Assembly: GCA_041177965.1 (NCBI GenBank)
Contig: JBEGWF010000050.1
Location: forward strand, 1-64,000
Direction: 5' to 3'
DNA length: 64,000 nucleotides
DNA from: SXXZ01 sp041177965
GTDB lineage: Bacteria > Verrucomicrobiota > Verrucomicrobiia > Limisphaerales > UBA9464
The number at the start of each line of letters is the position of its first letter. Position 1 is the stretch's first letter. Shown piece after piece: positions 33,119-40,535 of the stretch. The notes beneath the pieces were generated by a model. It saw nothing but the letters and a program-made list of their open reading frames with translations, made no database searches and had not been told where the DNA came from. A program made the position numbers and the translations under genes.

Positions 33119-33487
33119 ATGAGCCAACACAGCGCTTCCTCGGCCGCCTCCCACGGTGGAGACGACCACGATCACGACATCGCGGCCCACGTTCGGACCT
33201 ACCTCATCATCTTCGGGGCCCTGCTCGTCGGCACCGTTCTGACGGTGGCGATGTACTACGTCGATTTCAGCAGCATGGCCCTGACGGTCGCGGTGGCTCT
33301 GTTCATCGCCAGCATCAAGGCCTTCTTGGTCGCCGGTTATTTCATGCACCTGTTGTCCGAGAAGAAGCTCGTGTACGGGTTGTTGCTCCTCTCGGCGATC
33401 TTCTTCGCTTCGCTCATGGGCCTCACCCTGTGGGGCAGCGGCGACCTTCCCAGAAACTCCGACACCAAGACCCTGTATGTCCCTTAA
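33119..33487 (+). CDS. ctaF: Cytochrome c oxidase subunit IV
   Basis: Encodes 122 aa from ATG 33119. There are three transmembrane helices (about 28-48, 54-75, 82-104), typical for the prokaryotic subunit IV family: HVRTYLIIFGALLVGTVLTV, ALFIASIKAFLVAGYFMHLLSEKKL and LLLSAIFFASLMGLTLW. The N-terminus is His/Asp-rich (His4, 12, 17, 19, 24). It is a small accessory subunit that stabilises the complex. Its end overlaps the next small gene by 11 bp. Confidence 0.9.
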   Translation: MSQHSASSAASHGGDDHDHDIAAHVRTYLIIFGALLVGTVLTVAMYYVDFSSMALTVAVALFIASIKAFLVAGYFMHLLSEKKLVYGLLLLSAIFFASLMGLTLWGSGDLPRNSDTKTLYVP

Positions 33488-33683
33488 GGCATTCCATATC
33501 TTCTTCGTCGCGGCCACGGTGGTTCTGATGGCGTTCCTGAGCGGTTGGAGTTTTCTGGTCTACCGGGAGACCCAGTCGACCGAACACCTCGTCTGGAGCC
33601 TCTGCTCGGCGGTTTCGATGGTGGGAATGGTGGCCTACGGGCGGTTCTTCCTCCGGAAGCTTCGCAACGTCAGTTTCCTATGA
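33477..33683 (+). CDS. Small two-helix membrane protein in the oxidase operon
   Basis: Encodes 68 aa. Hydrophobic segments are at about 5-27 and 38-56, followed by a basic tail RFFLRKLRNVSFL. It begins inside the end of ctaF (11-bp overlap) and overlaps the next gene by 4 bp (ATGA), so it is translated as part of the operon. No named family is recognised. Position and size suggest an assembly factor or extra small subunit of the oxidase. Confidence 0.75.
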   Translation: MSLKAFHIFFVAATVVLMAFLSGWSFLVYRETQSTEHLVWSLCSAVSMVGMVAYGRFFLRKLRNVSFL

Positions 33684-33961
33684 GACTCCGACCGGGAATG
33701 TCCGTCGCGGCTGTCGCGGCCGTTTCAGCCCTCGGGTGGACGCCCGCCTTGAACGCCTGCACCGCCTGCTTCGGCAAGACGGACGAGGCGCTGGCGCAAG
33801 GCATGAACGCGGGCATCTACGTGATGCTGTTCTTCGTGGCGGCCGCCTGGGTCCTGTTCGGCAGTTTCTTCGTGTTCATCGCCCGGCGGTCCCAGCGGGT
33901 GAATGCGCAATCCGAGGCGGGCGATGCGCCCACGAGCCCGACCCCGAGCACCGACCTCTGA
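33680..33961 (+). CDS. Small membrane protein with CxxC motif in the oxidase operon
   Basis: Encodes 93 aa from ATG 33680. An N-terminal signal-like stretch is followed by NACTACFGKTDEALAQGMNAGIYV (within about 27-50) and one transmembrane helix (about 48-70), then a polar tail. The CTAC pair after the signal region would sit in the periplasm and could bind copper or form a disulfide. I have seen similar short CxxCFG proteins beside cox genes but cannot name a family. It overlaps the preceding gene by 4 bp, and subunit II begins 62 bp after it. Confidence 0.75.
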   Translation: MRLRPGMSVAAVAAVSALGWTPALNACTACFGKTDEALAQGMNAGIYVMLFFVAAAWVLFGSFFVFIARRSQRVNAQSEAGDAPTSPTPSTDL

Positions 33962-34023
33962 CGACCAACCCCTGACGACCCCTTTCGACTTCGTACCATC
34001 GTTCCAAGATTTTTCGGATACAC

Positions 34024-34797
34024 ATGACCTCACTACTTCAATTCCTGGGAATGCCCGAGGCGGCTTCGGCCCACGGCAAGGGCATCGATGAACTGATCCT
34101 GTACGTCCACCTGCTCATGGGAGCGCTGTTCGTGGGTTGGATGGGTTATTTCGTCCTGGCGATGGTCCGCTTCAACAAGTCGGCCAATCCCAAGGCCGAT
34201 TATGTGGGTGCCCGCAGTCATGCCTCCACCTATCTCGAGATCGGCGTGGCGGTGGTCGAGGCGGTTCTGCTCATCGGCTTGGCGGTGCCTCTGTGGGCCA
34301 AGGCGGTCGACAGCCCTCCGGGCGCCGAAGAGAAGCCCGTCGAACTGCAGGTGATGGCCCAGCAGTTCGCCTGGGCGGCCCATTTTCCGGGCACCGACGG
34401 CAAGTGGGGCAAGCAGGACACCAAGTTCGCCGATCGTGGCAACCCATTCGGCTTGGACACCTCCGACGAGGCCGCCAAGGATGACATCTCGGTGGTGACC
34501 GAGGCCTTCCTCCTCCCGGTCAATCGGCCGGTGATCGCCAAGATTTCCAGCATGGACGTGATCCACTGCTTCAAGTCTCCGGCCATGCGGGTCACCCAGG
34601 ATGCGATCCCCGGCCTCTCCATTCCGGTCCACTTCACCCCGACCAAGACCGGCGACTTCACCATCACCTGCGCCCAGTTGTGCGGCAACGGCCATGCATC
34701 CATGAAGGGCGTCTTCAAGGTGGTGACCCAGGCCGAATACGACCAGTGGTACGCCGAGAAGTCCAAGGCGGGCGGCGCGGGCGGCAGCTTCGAGTAG
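34024..34797 (+). CDS. ctaC: Cytochrome c oxidase subunit II with CuA site
   Basis: Encodes 257 aa. Two transmembrane helices (about 24-48 and 70-92) are followed by the cupredoxin domain. CuA ligands are His181 (DVIHCF), Cys216, Cys220, His224 and Met227 in CAQLCGNGHASM, all present. The bridging Glu position of the CuA loop is Gln218 here; CxQxC occurs in some oxidases. The QDAIPG motif is intact. There is no C-terminal heme c, so electrons must arrive from a separate cytochrome c or a copper protein. The gene order I-III-IV-small-small-II is unusual; II normally comes first. A strong terminator follows. Confidence 0.95.
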   Translation: MTSLLQFLGMPEAASAHGKGIDELILYVHLLMGALFVGWMGYFVLAMVRFNKSANPKADYVGARSHASTYLEIGVAVVEAVLLIGLAVPLWAKAVDSPPGAEEKPVELQVMAQQFAWAAHFPGTDGKWGKQDTKFADRGNPFGLDTSDEAAKDDISVVTEAFLLPVNRPVIAKISSMDVIHCFKSPAMRVTQDAIPGLSIPVHFTPTKTGDFTITCAQLCGNGHASMKGVFKVVTQAEYDQWYAEKSKAGGAGGSFE

Positions 34798-34822
34798 ACG
34801 TCGCCGATCCAACGACCTGCAT

Positions 34823-34854
34823 GGCCGCTGGTCTCGGACCGGCGGCCTTTTTTT
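34823..34854 (+). terminator. Intrinsic terminator after ctaC
   Basis: GGCCGCTGGT at 34823-34832, a 5-nt loop, ACCGGCGGCC at 34838-34847 (9 of 10 pairs plus one G-T), then seven T at 34848-34854. The T-tract ends two bases before the ATG of the sco gene at 34857. Confidence 0.82.
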
Positions 34855-34856
34855 CG

Positions 34857-35456
34857 ATGGAATCCGCCATCCAACGGGGGCTGTGGTCAATCCTCGTCGC
34901 CAGTCTTCTGGCGGTGTCGGTGGCCTATTTCGGTTCCAGGGGCGCGCCTCCGGTCCTGGGGCGGTTGAACGGTTTTTCGCTGACCAACCAACTGGCCCAA
35001 CCCGTCAACCTGGATTCGCTCGAAGGCCGGATCACGGTGGTCAACGTGGTCTTTTCGCGGTGTCCCACGCAGTGCCGCCGCCTGTCGGCGCAGATGCAGC
35101 GGATCCAGGCGCGCATTCCTTCAGGAGTTCGCCTGGTGACGCTCACCGCCGACCCCGACCACGATACACCCGAGGTGTTGGGCCGGTACGGCAAGGAGTA
35201 CGGGGCCTCCCCGGAGAAGTGGTGGTTCCTGACCGGAGCCAAGGCCGAGGTGTACCGGGTGGCGGTGAGCGACCTCAAGTTCGCGGTGGTGGAGTCGGGC
35301 GACCCCTCGGCCAAGCTGGAGGACCTGTTCATCCATTCCGCCGATTTCGCGGTGCTCGACTCGCTGGGGCGTTTGCGTTTCATCGTCCACAGCGAAGATT
35401 CCGACACTGAAGACAAGGTGCTCCGGTCGGTGAAGCGCCTCAAAGGCATCCTATGA
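34857..35456 (+). CDS. SCO1/SenC copper chaperone for oxidase CuA assembly
   Basis: Encodes 199 aa from ATG 34857. An N-terminal anchor helix (about 9-27) precedes a thioredoxin-like domain with CPTQC (Cys69, Cys73) and the distant ligand His160 in LFIHSADF, the three copper ligands of SCO proteins. ADPDHDTPEVLGRY is also typical. It delivers copper to the CuA centre of subunit II. An in-frame ATG at 34821 would begin inside the preceding terminator hairpin; 34857 fits the anchor better. It overlaps the DUF420 gene by 4 bp. Confidence 0.9.
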   Translation: MESAIQRGLWSILVASLLAVSVAYFGSRGAPPVLGRLNGFSLTNQLAQPVNLDSLEGRITVVNVVFSRCPTQCRRLSAQMQRIQARIPSGVRLVTLTADPDHDTPEVLGRYGKEYGASPEKWWFLTGAKAEVYRVAVSDLKFAVVESGDPSAKLEDLFIHSADFAVLDSLGRLRFIVHSEDSDTEDKVLRSVKRLKGIL

Positions 35457-35884
35457 ATTCCTCGCTGAACCTCCTGCCGCTCATCAATGCATGCCTGAAC
35501 GGATCGGCGGCCGTGCTGCTGGTGCTCGGGTTGGTGCACATCAAGGCGGGCCGCCGTGAAGCGCATCGCAAGTGCATGGTGGCCGCATTCGTCACCTCCT
35601 GCGTCTTCCTGTTGCTCTACCTCACCCACAAGTACCTGCTCGGATCGGTGCACACCCCGTTCAAGGGGCCGGAGGCCTTGAAGCCCTGGTACTACGGGAT
35701 GCTCTTCTCGCACATCGTCCTGGCCGCCGCGGTGCCGGTGCTGGCGTTGATCACCCTGCGCCGCGGTGCGGCCGGCGACCTCGAGCGGCACAAGAAGATC
35801 GCCCGATGGACGTGGCCGATCTGGATGTACGTGTCGGTCACCGGGGTTCTGGTATATCTGGCCTTGTACCAGATCTGGACCTAG
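35453..35884 (+). CDS. DUF420 (CtaM/YozB-like) membrane protein
   Basis: Encodes 143 aa with four transmembrane helices (about 8-28, 40-62, 78-98, 115-138). Conserved family features include HIKAGRREAHRKCM (about 29-42), YLTHKYLLG (about 55-63), FSHIVLAA (about 83-90) and ERHKKIARWTWPIWMYVSVTG near the C-terminus, with several membrane-embedded His. Homologues in Bacilli (CtaM) are needed for aa3 oxidase activity. Its start overlaps sco (ATGA), so both assembly factors form a unit behind the terminator. Confidence 0.88.
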   Translation: MNSSLNLLPLINACLNGSAAVLLVLGLVHIKAGRREAHRKCMVAAFVTSCVFLLLYLTHKYLLGSVHTPFKGPEALKPWYYGMLFSHIVLAAAVPVLALITLRRGAAGDLERHKKIARWTWPIWMYVSVTGVLVYLALYQIWT

Positions 35885-35908
35885 CCGGTCGTTCCCTACC
35901 CGGTCCGG

Positions 35909-37678
35909 TCAGGCGGCCTCGGGCTCCCGCCACTTGCCGTGCTCGCGGATCAGGTCGACCAGTCGTTCCACGGCCTCGTCCTCCGGGATGTTGAAGCGCA
36001 CCGGCTTCTTGCCCACATACAGGTTGATCTTGTTGGGCGCGCCGCCGACGTAGCCGAAATCGGCGTCTGCCATCTCTCCCGGGCCGTTCACGATGCACCC
36101 CATGATGGCGATCTTCACGCCCTTGAGGTGATCGGTACGCGCCTTGATCCGGGCGGTCACCGTCTGGAGGTTGAACAGCGTGCGTCCGCAGCTCGGGCAG
36201 GCCACGTAGTCGGTCTTGAACGAGCGGCAACCGGCGGCCTGCAGGATGTTGAAGGCCAGACGCAGGGATTGCCCCGGGCCCTGCTCGGAGCGCACGAGGA
36301 TGGCGTCACCGATGCCGTCGGCCAGGAGCGATCCCAGATTGACGGCGGCCTGGAGCTGCGCGGCCTCCGGCGACGGCGCCTGTGCCGGGGTCGTCAGACG
36401 ATCCTTGAGGAGGATCGGGTTGCGGCAGCCCAGGGACGCCAGGCGCACGGCCAGCAGGCGGAAGGCCGTGATGGGCGGCAGAGCGACCTCGTCCTTGACG
36501 GTGATCCACTGGGTCTCGCAGGGGGGATGAGGGAAGTCGCCGGAGGGATCGACCTCCATCAGCGGCAGGTCCTCGTAGACGGCCTCGGGCTTCACGTCCG
36601 CCTTCGGCGAGATCCTGGGGGCCACCGCGTCGTGGGTCCTGCGATCGACCACCACCCGCACCAGGTTCTCCCCGCCGGCAGGCAGGTCGCCGAGGGGCGA
36701 GGCGACCGATTCGCGTCGCTTGAAGTGGAACGGATCCCAGGAGAGCGAAGGCTCGCCGAGGCCGGGGTGGGATCCGGTCAGCAGGGGGATCTGGGCCAGC
36801 AGGTCGTTGCAGACGGCGATCTCGCGCGGGCTGTCCTCCGTGAGGGACACCCGGATGGTGTCGCCGATGCCGTCGCAGAGCAGCGATCCGATGCCGATGG
36901 CCGACTTGATGCGACCATCCTCACCCTCGCCGGCCTCGGTGACGCCGAGGTGCAGGGGATAGTTCCAGTCGGGGCCCTCCTGATCGAGGCGGGCCGCCAG
37001 GAGTCGGTAGCACTCGATCATGACCTTCGGGTTGGAGGACTTCATCGAGAAGACGAAGTTGTGGAAGTCGTGCCGGCGGCAGATGCGGGCGAATTCGAGC
37101 GCGCTCTCCACCATGCCGAGCGGGGTGTCCCCGTACCGGTTCATGATGCGGTCGCTCAGGGAACCGTGGTTGGTGCCGATGCGGAGGGCTCGCCCCAGGC
37201 GCTTGGCCTCGAGGACGAGCGGGGTGAAGCGGGCCTCGATCCGCGCGAGCTCCTCGGCGTAGGCCGCGTCGGTGTACTCTTTGATCGCGAACTTCTTGCT
37301 GTCGGCGTAGTTGCCCGGATTGATCCGGACCTTCTCCACCCACTTCACGGCCTCCATCGCCGCCTCCGGCTTGAAGTGGATGTCGGCGACCAGCGGTACC
37401 CGGCAGCCGAGCCGGTGGAGTTCCCGGGAGATGTTCTCGAGGTTCGCGGCATCCTTCACCGTCGGTGCCGTGATCCGGACGATCTGGCAGCCGACCGCCA
37501 CCAATTCGAGGGTCTGGCGCACGCATTCGGCCGTGTCCATCGTGTCGCAGGTCAGCATCGACTGCCGGACCACCGGGTGCGTGCCCCCGATCACCACGCC
37601 CCCTTGGGCGGGGTCGCCCACGATGACCTCGCGGGTGGTTCTGCGTCGGTGATTCCAGGGGGATGGGCAGTACTTCAT
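35909..37678 (-). CDS. ispG: 4-hydroxy-3-methylbut-2-enyl diphosphate synthase (long form with inserted domain)
   Basis: Encodes 589 aa from ATG 37678. A TTG at 37696 extends the frame but falls inside the likely -10 box. The N-terminal barrel has VVIGGTHPVVRQSM and ADIHFKPEAAMEAVKWVEKVRINPGNY. The C-terminal [4Fe-4S] domain has CPSCGRTLFNLQ and GCIVNGPGEMADADFGYVG. At nearly 600 residues it is the A-A*-B type with a large middle insertion, as in plants, Chlamydiae and Bacteroidetes, rather than the short E. coli type of about 370. It catalyses the penultimate step of the MEP isoprenoid pathway, feeding the two prenyl synthases in this window. Confidence 0.95.
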   Translation of the reverse strand: MKYCPSPWNHRRRTTREVIVGDPAQGGVVIGGTHPVVRQSMLTCDTMDTAECVRQTLELVAVGCQIVRITAPTVKDAANLENISRELHRLGCRVPLVADIHFKPEAAMEAVKWVEKVRINPGNYADSKKFAIKEYTDAAYAEELARIEARFTPLVLEAKRLGRALRIGTNHGSLSDRIMNRYGDTPLGMVESALEFARICRRHDFHNFVFSMKSSNPKVMIECYRLLAARLDQEGPDWNYPLHLGVTEAGEGEDGRIKSAIGIGSLLCDGIGDTIRVSLTEDSPREIAVCNDLLAQIPLLTGSHPGLGEPSLSWDPFHFKRRESVASPLGDLPAGGENLVRVVVDRRTHDAVAPRISPKADVKPEAVYEDLPLMEVDPSGDFPHPPCETQWITVKDEVALPPITAFRLLAVRLASLGCRNPILLKDRLTTPAQAPSPEAAQLQAAVNLGSLLADGIGDAILVRSEQGPGQSLRLAFNILQAAGCRSFKTDYVACPSCGRTLFNLQTVTARIKARTDHLKGVKIAIMGCIVNGPGEMADADFGYVGGAPNKINLYVGKKPVRFNIPEDEAVERLVDLIREHGKWREPEAA

Positions 37679-37694
37679 GGATCGATCCGGGGGC

Positions 37695-37724
37695 AATAAA
37701 CGGGAAGGCGGTCGGGGTCGTCAA
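37695..37724 (-). promoter_or_regulatory. Candidate promoter of ispG
   Basis: On the minus strand TTGACG (37719-37724), an 18-bp spacer and TTTATT (37695-37700). Transcription would begin near 37688, giving a leader of about 10 nt before ATG 37678. Confidence 0.5.
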
Positions 37725-37761
37725 CGCTGGGCAGCGCGGCTTGTGGGCCCGAGGGGCGCGG

Positions 37762-39153
37762 TCACGGGGCCTGGGTCGGGGTCGAGGGCGTCTCGATGAC
37801 GGTCTCCTGACGGAACATGGCCTTGAACAGCGGCCCCCGTTTCACCAGGTCGAAGAACGACACGTAGGCCATGAAGCTCAGCAGCAGCACGGCGAAGGCC
37901 GACGTGGCGATCTCCTGGAAGCGCGGCCCCACCCGGCGACGGGTCACAAGTTCGTAGAGAGCGAGGGTGATGTGCCCGCCGTCGAGCACCGGGATGGGTA
38001 GCAGGTTGATGATGGCGAGGTTGACGTTGAGCAGCACCAGGAAGCTGAGCGCGAGCCGGATGTCGGCGTTCACGTCGGCCGCCAGCTTGCCGAAGATGCC
38101 CACGGGCCCGCTCATGTCCTTGGGTCCGATGCCCGTCTCCTTGGAGTGGGCCAGGGCGCCCAGCAGTTCGCCCATCTGCACCACGACCCCCGAGATTTGT
38201 TCCCAGGGCGTGGGTCCCGGTCGCTGGAGTTGGTAGGTGAGAACCCGGCTCGGGGCGATCGTCACCCCGATGCGTCCGGTGCCGGTGGTCGGGTCCAATC
38301 GCGGGGTGACGGAAAAGGACAGGCGCTCCTTCCCGCGCTGCACCTCGACCCGCGAAGCCTTGCCGGTGCGCTCTCGGATGAGATCGATCAATTGGGCCTG
38401 ACCCACCACGGGGACGCCGCCGACGGAGATGAACTGGTCGTCGACCCGGAGCCCGGCCTCCTCGGCCGCGCCGCCCGGTGAGAGCCCCATGACCACGGGA
38501 TGGTCGCGAGGGTCGAGGTTCAGCAGCTTGAGGCCGAAGGTCGGGTTCACGGTGGCCGTCAGCACGTGATGGGAGACCGAATCCCCCCGGGCGATCTCCA
38601 CCGGGATGCTCTGGGAACGGGCCAGCACCGTGAACCGTTGGACCTCCTGCCAACTCTTCACCCTCTTGCCATCCACGCGGACGACCCGATCGCCCTCCCG
38701 GATGCCCATCCTGGCCTCCGGGGAATCGGGTTCGACGTAACCGATGATCGGCGGATTGACATGCACCGGGAGCCCGACCCACCAGATCACCGAGGCGATC
38801 ACCAGGGCGAAGACGAGGTTCATGAACGGACCGGCCAGCGCCACCCAGATGCGGGACATCGGCGAAGCCGGGGCGATCGATGGGTCGGCCGACCCTTCGA
38901 TCGCCTCGGAGGTGAGCATCTGGGGCAGTTTCACGAACCCGCCGGCGGGGATCCAACGCAGCGCCCACTCGACCCCGTGGCGGTCCTTCCAGCCGAGGAT
39001 CTTGGGCCCGAAACCGATGGAGAACCCGAGGACCACCATCCGGCGGAATCGGGCCATCCAGAAATGACCGTACTCGTGCACGAAGACGGAGGCTCCGAAG
39101 AACAGCAGCACCGCGAGGACCACATAGGCCTTGTGAAACAGATCTCCGATCAT
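37762..39153 (-). CDS. rseP: Site-2 protease RseP family
   Basis: Encodes 463 aa from ATG 39153; the much longer open frame upstream is not coding. HEYGH (residues 26-30) is the first half of the zinc site, and IPVLDGGHI near residue 400 is the second. Two PDZ domains lie between (about 128-200, IIGYVEPDSPEARMGIREGDRVV; about 205-290, VVMGLSPGGAAEEAGLRVDDQFI). Four transmembrane segments are visible. The enzyme cuts single-span membrane proteins, classically anti-sigma factors. An ECF sigma with a candidate membrane anti-sigma lies at 15.9-17.2 kb, but a link is only inference. ispG is next downstream. Confidence 0.93.
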   Translation of the reverse strand: MIGDLFHKAYVVLAVLLFFGASVFVHEYGHFWMARFRRMVVLGFSIGFGPKILGWKDRHGVEWALRWIPAGGFVKLPQMLTSEAIEGSADPSIAPASPMSRIWVALAGPFMNLVFALVIASVIWWVGLPVHVNPPIIGYVEPDSPEARMGIREGDRVVRVDGKRVKSWQEVQRFTVLARSQSIPVEIARGDSVSHHVLTATVNPTFGLKLLNLDPRDHPVVMGLSPGGAAEEAGLRVDDQFISVGGVPVVGQAQLIDLIRERTGKASRVEVQRGKERLSFSVTPRLDPTTGTGRIGVTIAPSRVLTYQLQRPGPTPWEQISGVVVQMGELLGALAHSKETGIGPKDMSGPVGIFGKLAADVNADIRLALSFLVLLNVNLAIINLLPIPVLDGGHITLALYELVTRRRVGPRFQEIATSAFAVLLLSFMAYVSFFDLVKRGPLFKAMFRQETVIETPSTPTQAP

Positions 39154-39163
39154 CGATGGGCCC

Positions 39164-39192
39164 AAGGTAGGCAAGGACGAGCGCCGGGGCAA
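39164..39192 (-). promoter_or_regulatory. Candidate promoter of rseP
   Basis: On the minus strand TTGCCC (39187-39192), a 17-bp spacer and TACCTT (39164-39169), ending 10 nt before ATG 39153. The mRNA leader would be only about 3-5 nt. Confidence 0.42.
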
Positions 39193-39249
39193 CCGCCGGC
39201 CCCGGGAAAACCCGTTCGCGCCACAAGGGTCGGAACCTGGCCCCCCCCC

Positions 39250-39266
39250 GGATCTCCCGGAGATCC
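39250..39266. promoter_or_regulatory. Perfect palindrome in a divergent promoter region
   Basis: GGATCTCC-C-GGAGATCC, 8-bp arms with a single central base, preceded by a run of nine C (39241-39249). It lies in the 214-bp gap between divergent rseP and the ABC permease gene. It is operator-like; with a 1-nt centre it cannot be a terminator hairpin of full length. Confidence 0.4.
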
Positions 39267-39367
39267 GATCCCGCGAATGGCCGTTTGACGATGCCGAGTC
39301 TCCGGGTGGAAGGTTCACCCAGCCGCACGACGCGTCCTTGCCCGGTCGTGCGACGGTTCGTCCCATC

Positions 39368-40513
39368 ATGTTCCTGATCGCCCTGAAGATGCTCCTCGGC
39401 GACCGATCCAAGTACTGGATGCTGGTCGGCGGGCTGGCGTTCTCGTCGCTGCTCATGACCCAGCAGTACTTCGTGTTCCAGGGGTTGCTCTCCTGGACCA
39501 CCAGCCACATGCGGAACATGCGGGCCTCCATCTGGATCGTCGAATCGCGCGTCGACCAGGTCAACGAGACCAAGGCCATGAGGGACACCGACGTGAACCG
39601 CGTGAGATCCGTCGAAGGGGTCGATTTCGCGGTGCCCCTGTTCCAGGGTGTGCTCAAGGCCCGCACGGCCGACGGCGCCGACAAGATGATCCAGATGATC
39701 GGTCTCCATTCTGGCACCCTGTACGGGCGTCCCCCCCGGATGATCGAGGGCGACATCACGCAGATCCGTCTCCCGAACAGCGTGATCATCGACACCCTGG
39801 CTGCCCAGACGAACCGTCTGGGGGCGGGCCTGGGGCGTCCGCTGCGCATCGGTGACACCTTCGAGATCAACGATCGGGAGGCACGGGTCGTGGGCATCTG
39901 CGAGACCGAGCGGCATTTCTTCGGATATCCCTACGTCTTCTCCACCTACGATCAGGCCCTTCAATATGCGCCCAGGCAGCGGAAGATGCTTTCCATGATC
40001 CTCGCCGAACCGAAGCCCGGATCGGATGTGGACGAGGTGGCCCGCCGCATCGCCGCCGAGACCGGATTGCGGGCCTACACCGTCCCCCAGCTCGAGAAGT
40101 CGACCCTCCGCTGGGTCTGGAACAACACCGGCATCCCGATCTCCTTCCTCACCACCATCATCCTGGGATTCGTGGTCGGCGTGGCCGTCAGCGGCCAGAC
40201 CTTCTACTCGTTCGTCCTCGAGAACCTCCGCAACCTCGGCGCCCTCAAGGCCATGGGCGCCGGCAACGGGTTGCTGGCGGGAATGCTCCTGCTCCAGTCG
40301 GTCACCGTGGGGGTGATCGGCTTCGGGATCGGGATCGGTCTCACCGCCATCTTCGGCCTGACCGTCGCCAAAGGGGGGCAGCCCCCGTTCAAGATGGAGG
40401 TCGCTTTCCTTTTCCAGGCCATGGCCGCCGTCCTGCTGATCTGCGCCTTGGCGGCGCTGTTTGGGATCCGCCGGGTCGCCAAACTGGAGCCCGCGATCGT
40501 CTTCCGCGGCTGA
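39368..40513 (+). CDS. ABC transporter permease, FtsX/MacB (DevC-like) type
   Basis: Encodes 381 aa from ATG 39368. One N-terminal helix (about 18-36), a large periplasmic domain (about 45-255) and three C-terminal helices (about 262-285, 310-335, 355-373) give the FtsX fold. FYSFVLENLRNLGALKAMGA is the conserved cytoplasmic segment after the second helix that docks on the ATPase. It forms a tripartite exporter with the next three genes (ATPase, membrane fusion protein, TolC). Such DevBCA-like systems export glycolipids, peptides or siderophores; the cargo is not evident here. Confidence 0.88.
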   Translation: MFLIALKMLLGDRSKYWMLVGGLAFSSLLMTQQYFVFQGLLSWTTSHMRNMRASIWIVESRVDQVNETKAMRDTDVNRVRSVEGVDFAVPLFQGVLKARTADGADKMIQMIGLHSGTLYGRPPRMIEGDITQIRLPNSVIIDTLAAQTNRLGAGLGRPLRIGDTFEINDREARVVGICETERHFFGYPYVFSTYDQALQYAPRQRKMLSMILAEPKPGSDVDEVARRIAAETGLRAYTVPQLEKSTLRWVWNNTGIPISFLTTIILGFVVGVAVSGQTFYSFVLENLRNLGALKAMGAGNGLLAGMLLLQSVTVGVIGFGIGIGLTAIFGLTVAKGGQPPFKMEVAFLFQAMAAVLLICALAALFGIRRVAKLEPAIVFRG

Positions 40514-40535
40514 CCGGCGCCGGCAGCCCCACCCC

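Noticed and set aside
37679..37696. Upstream TTG start for ispG
   Set aside because: The TTG falls within the probable -10 element, and ATG 37678 gives a normal N-terminus.
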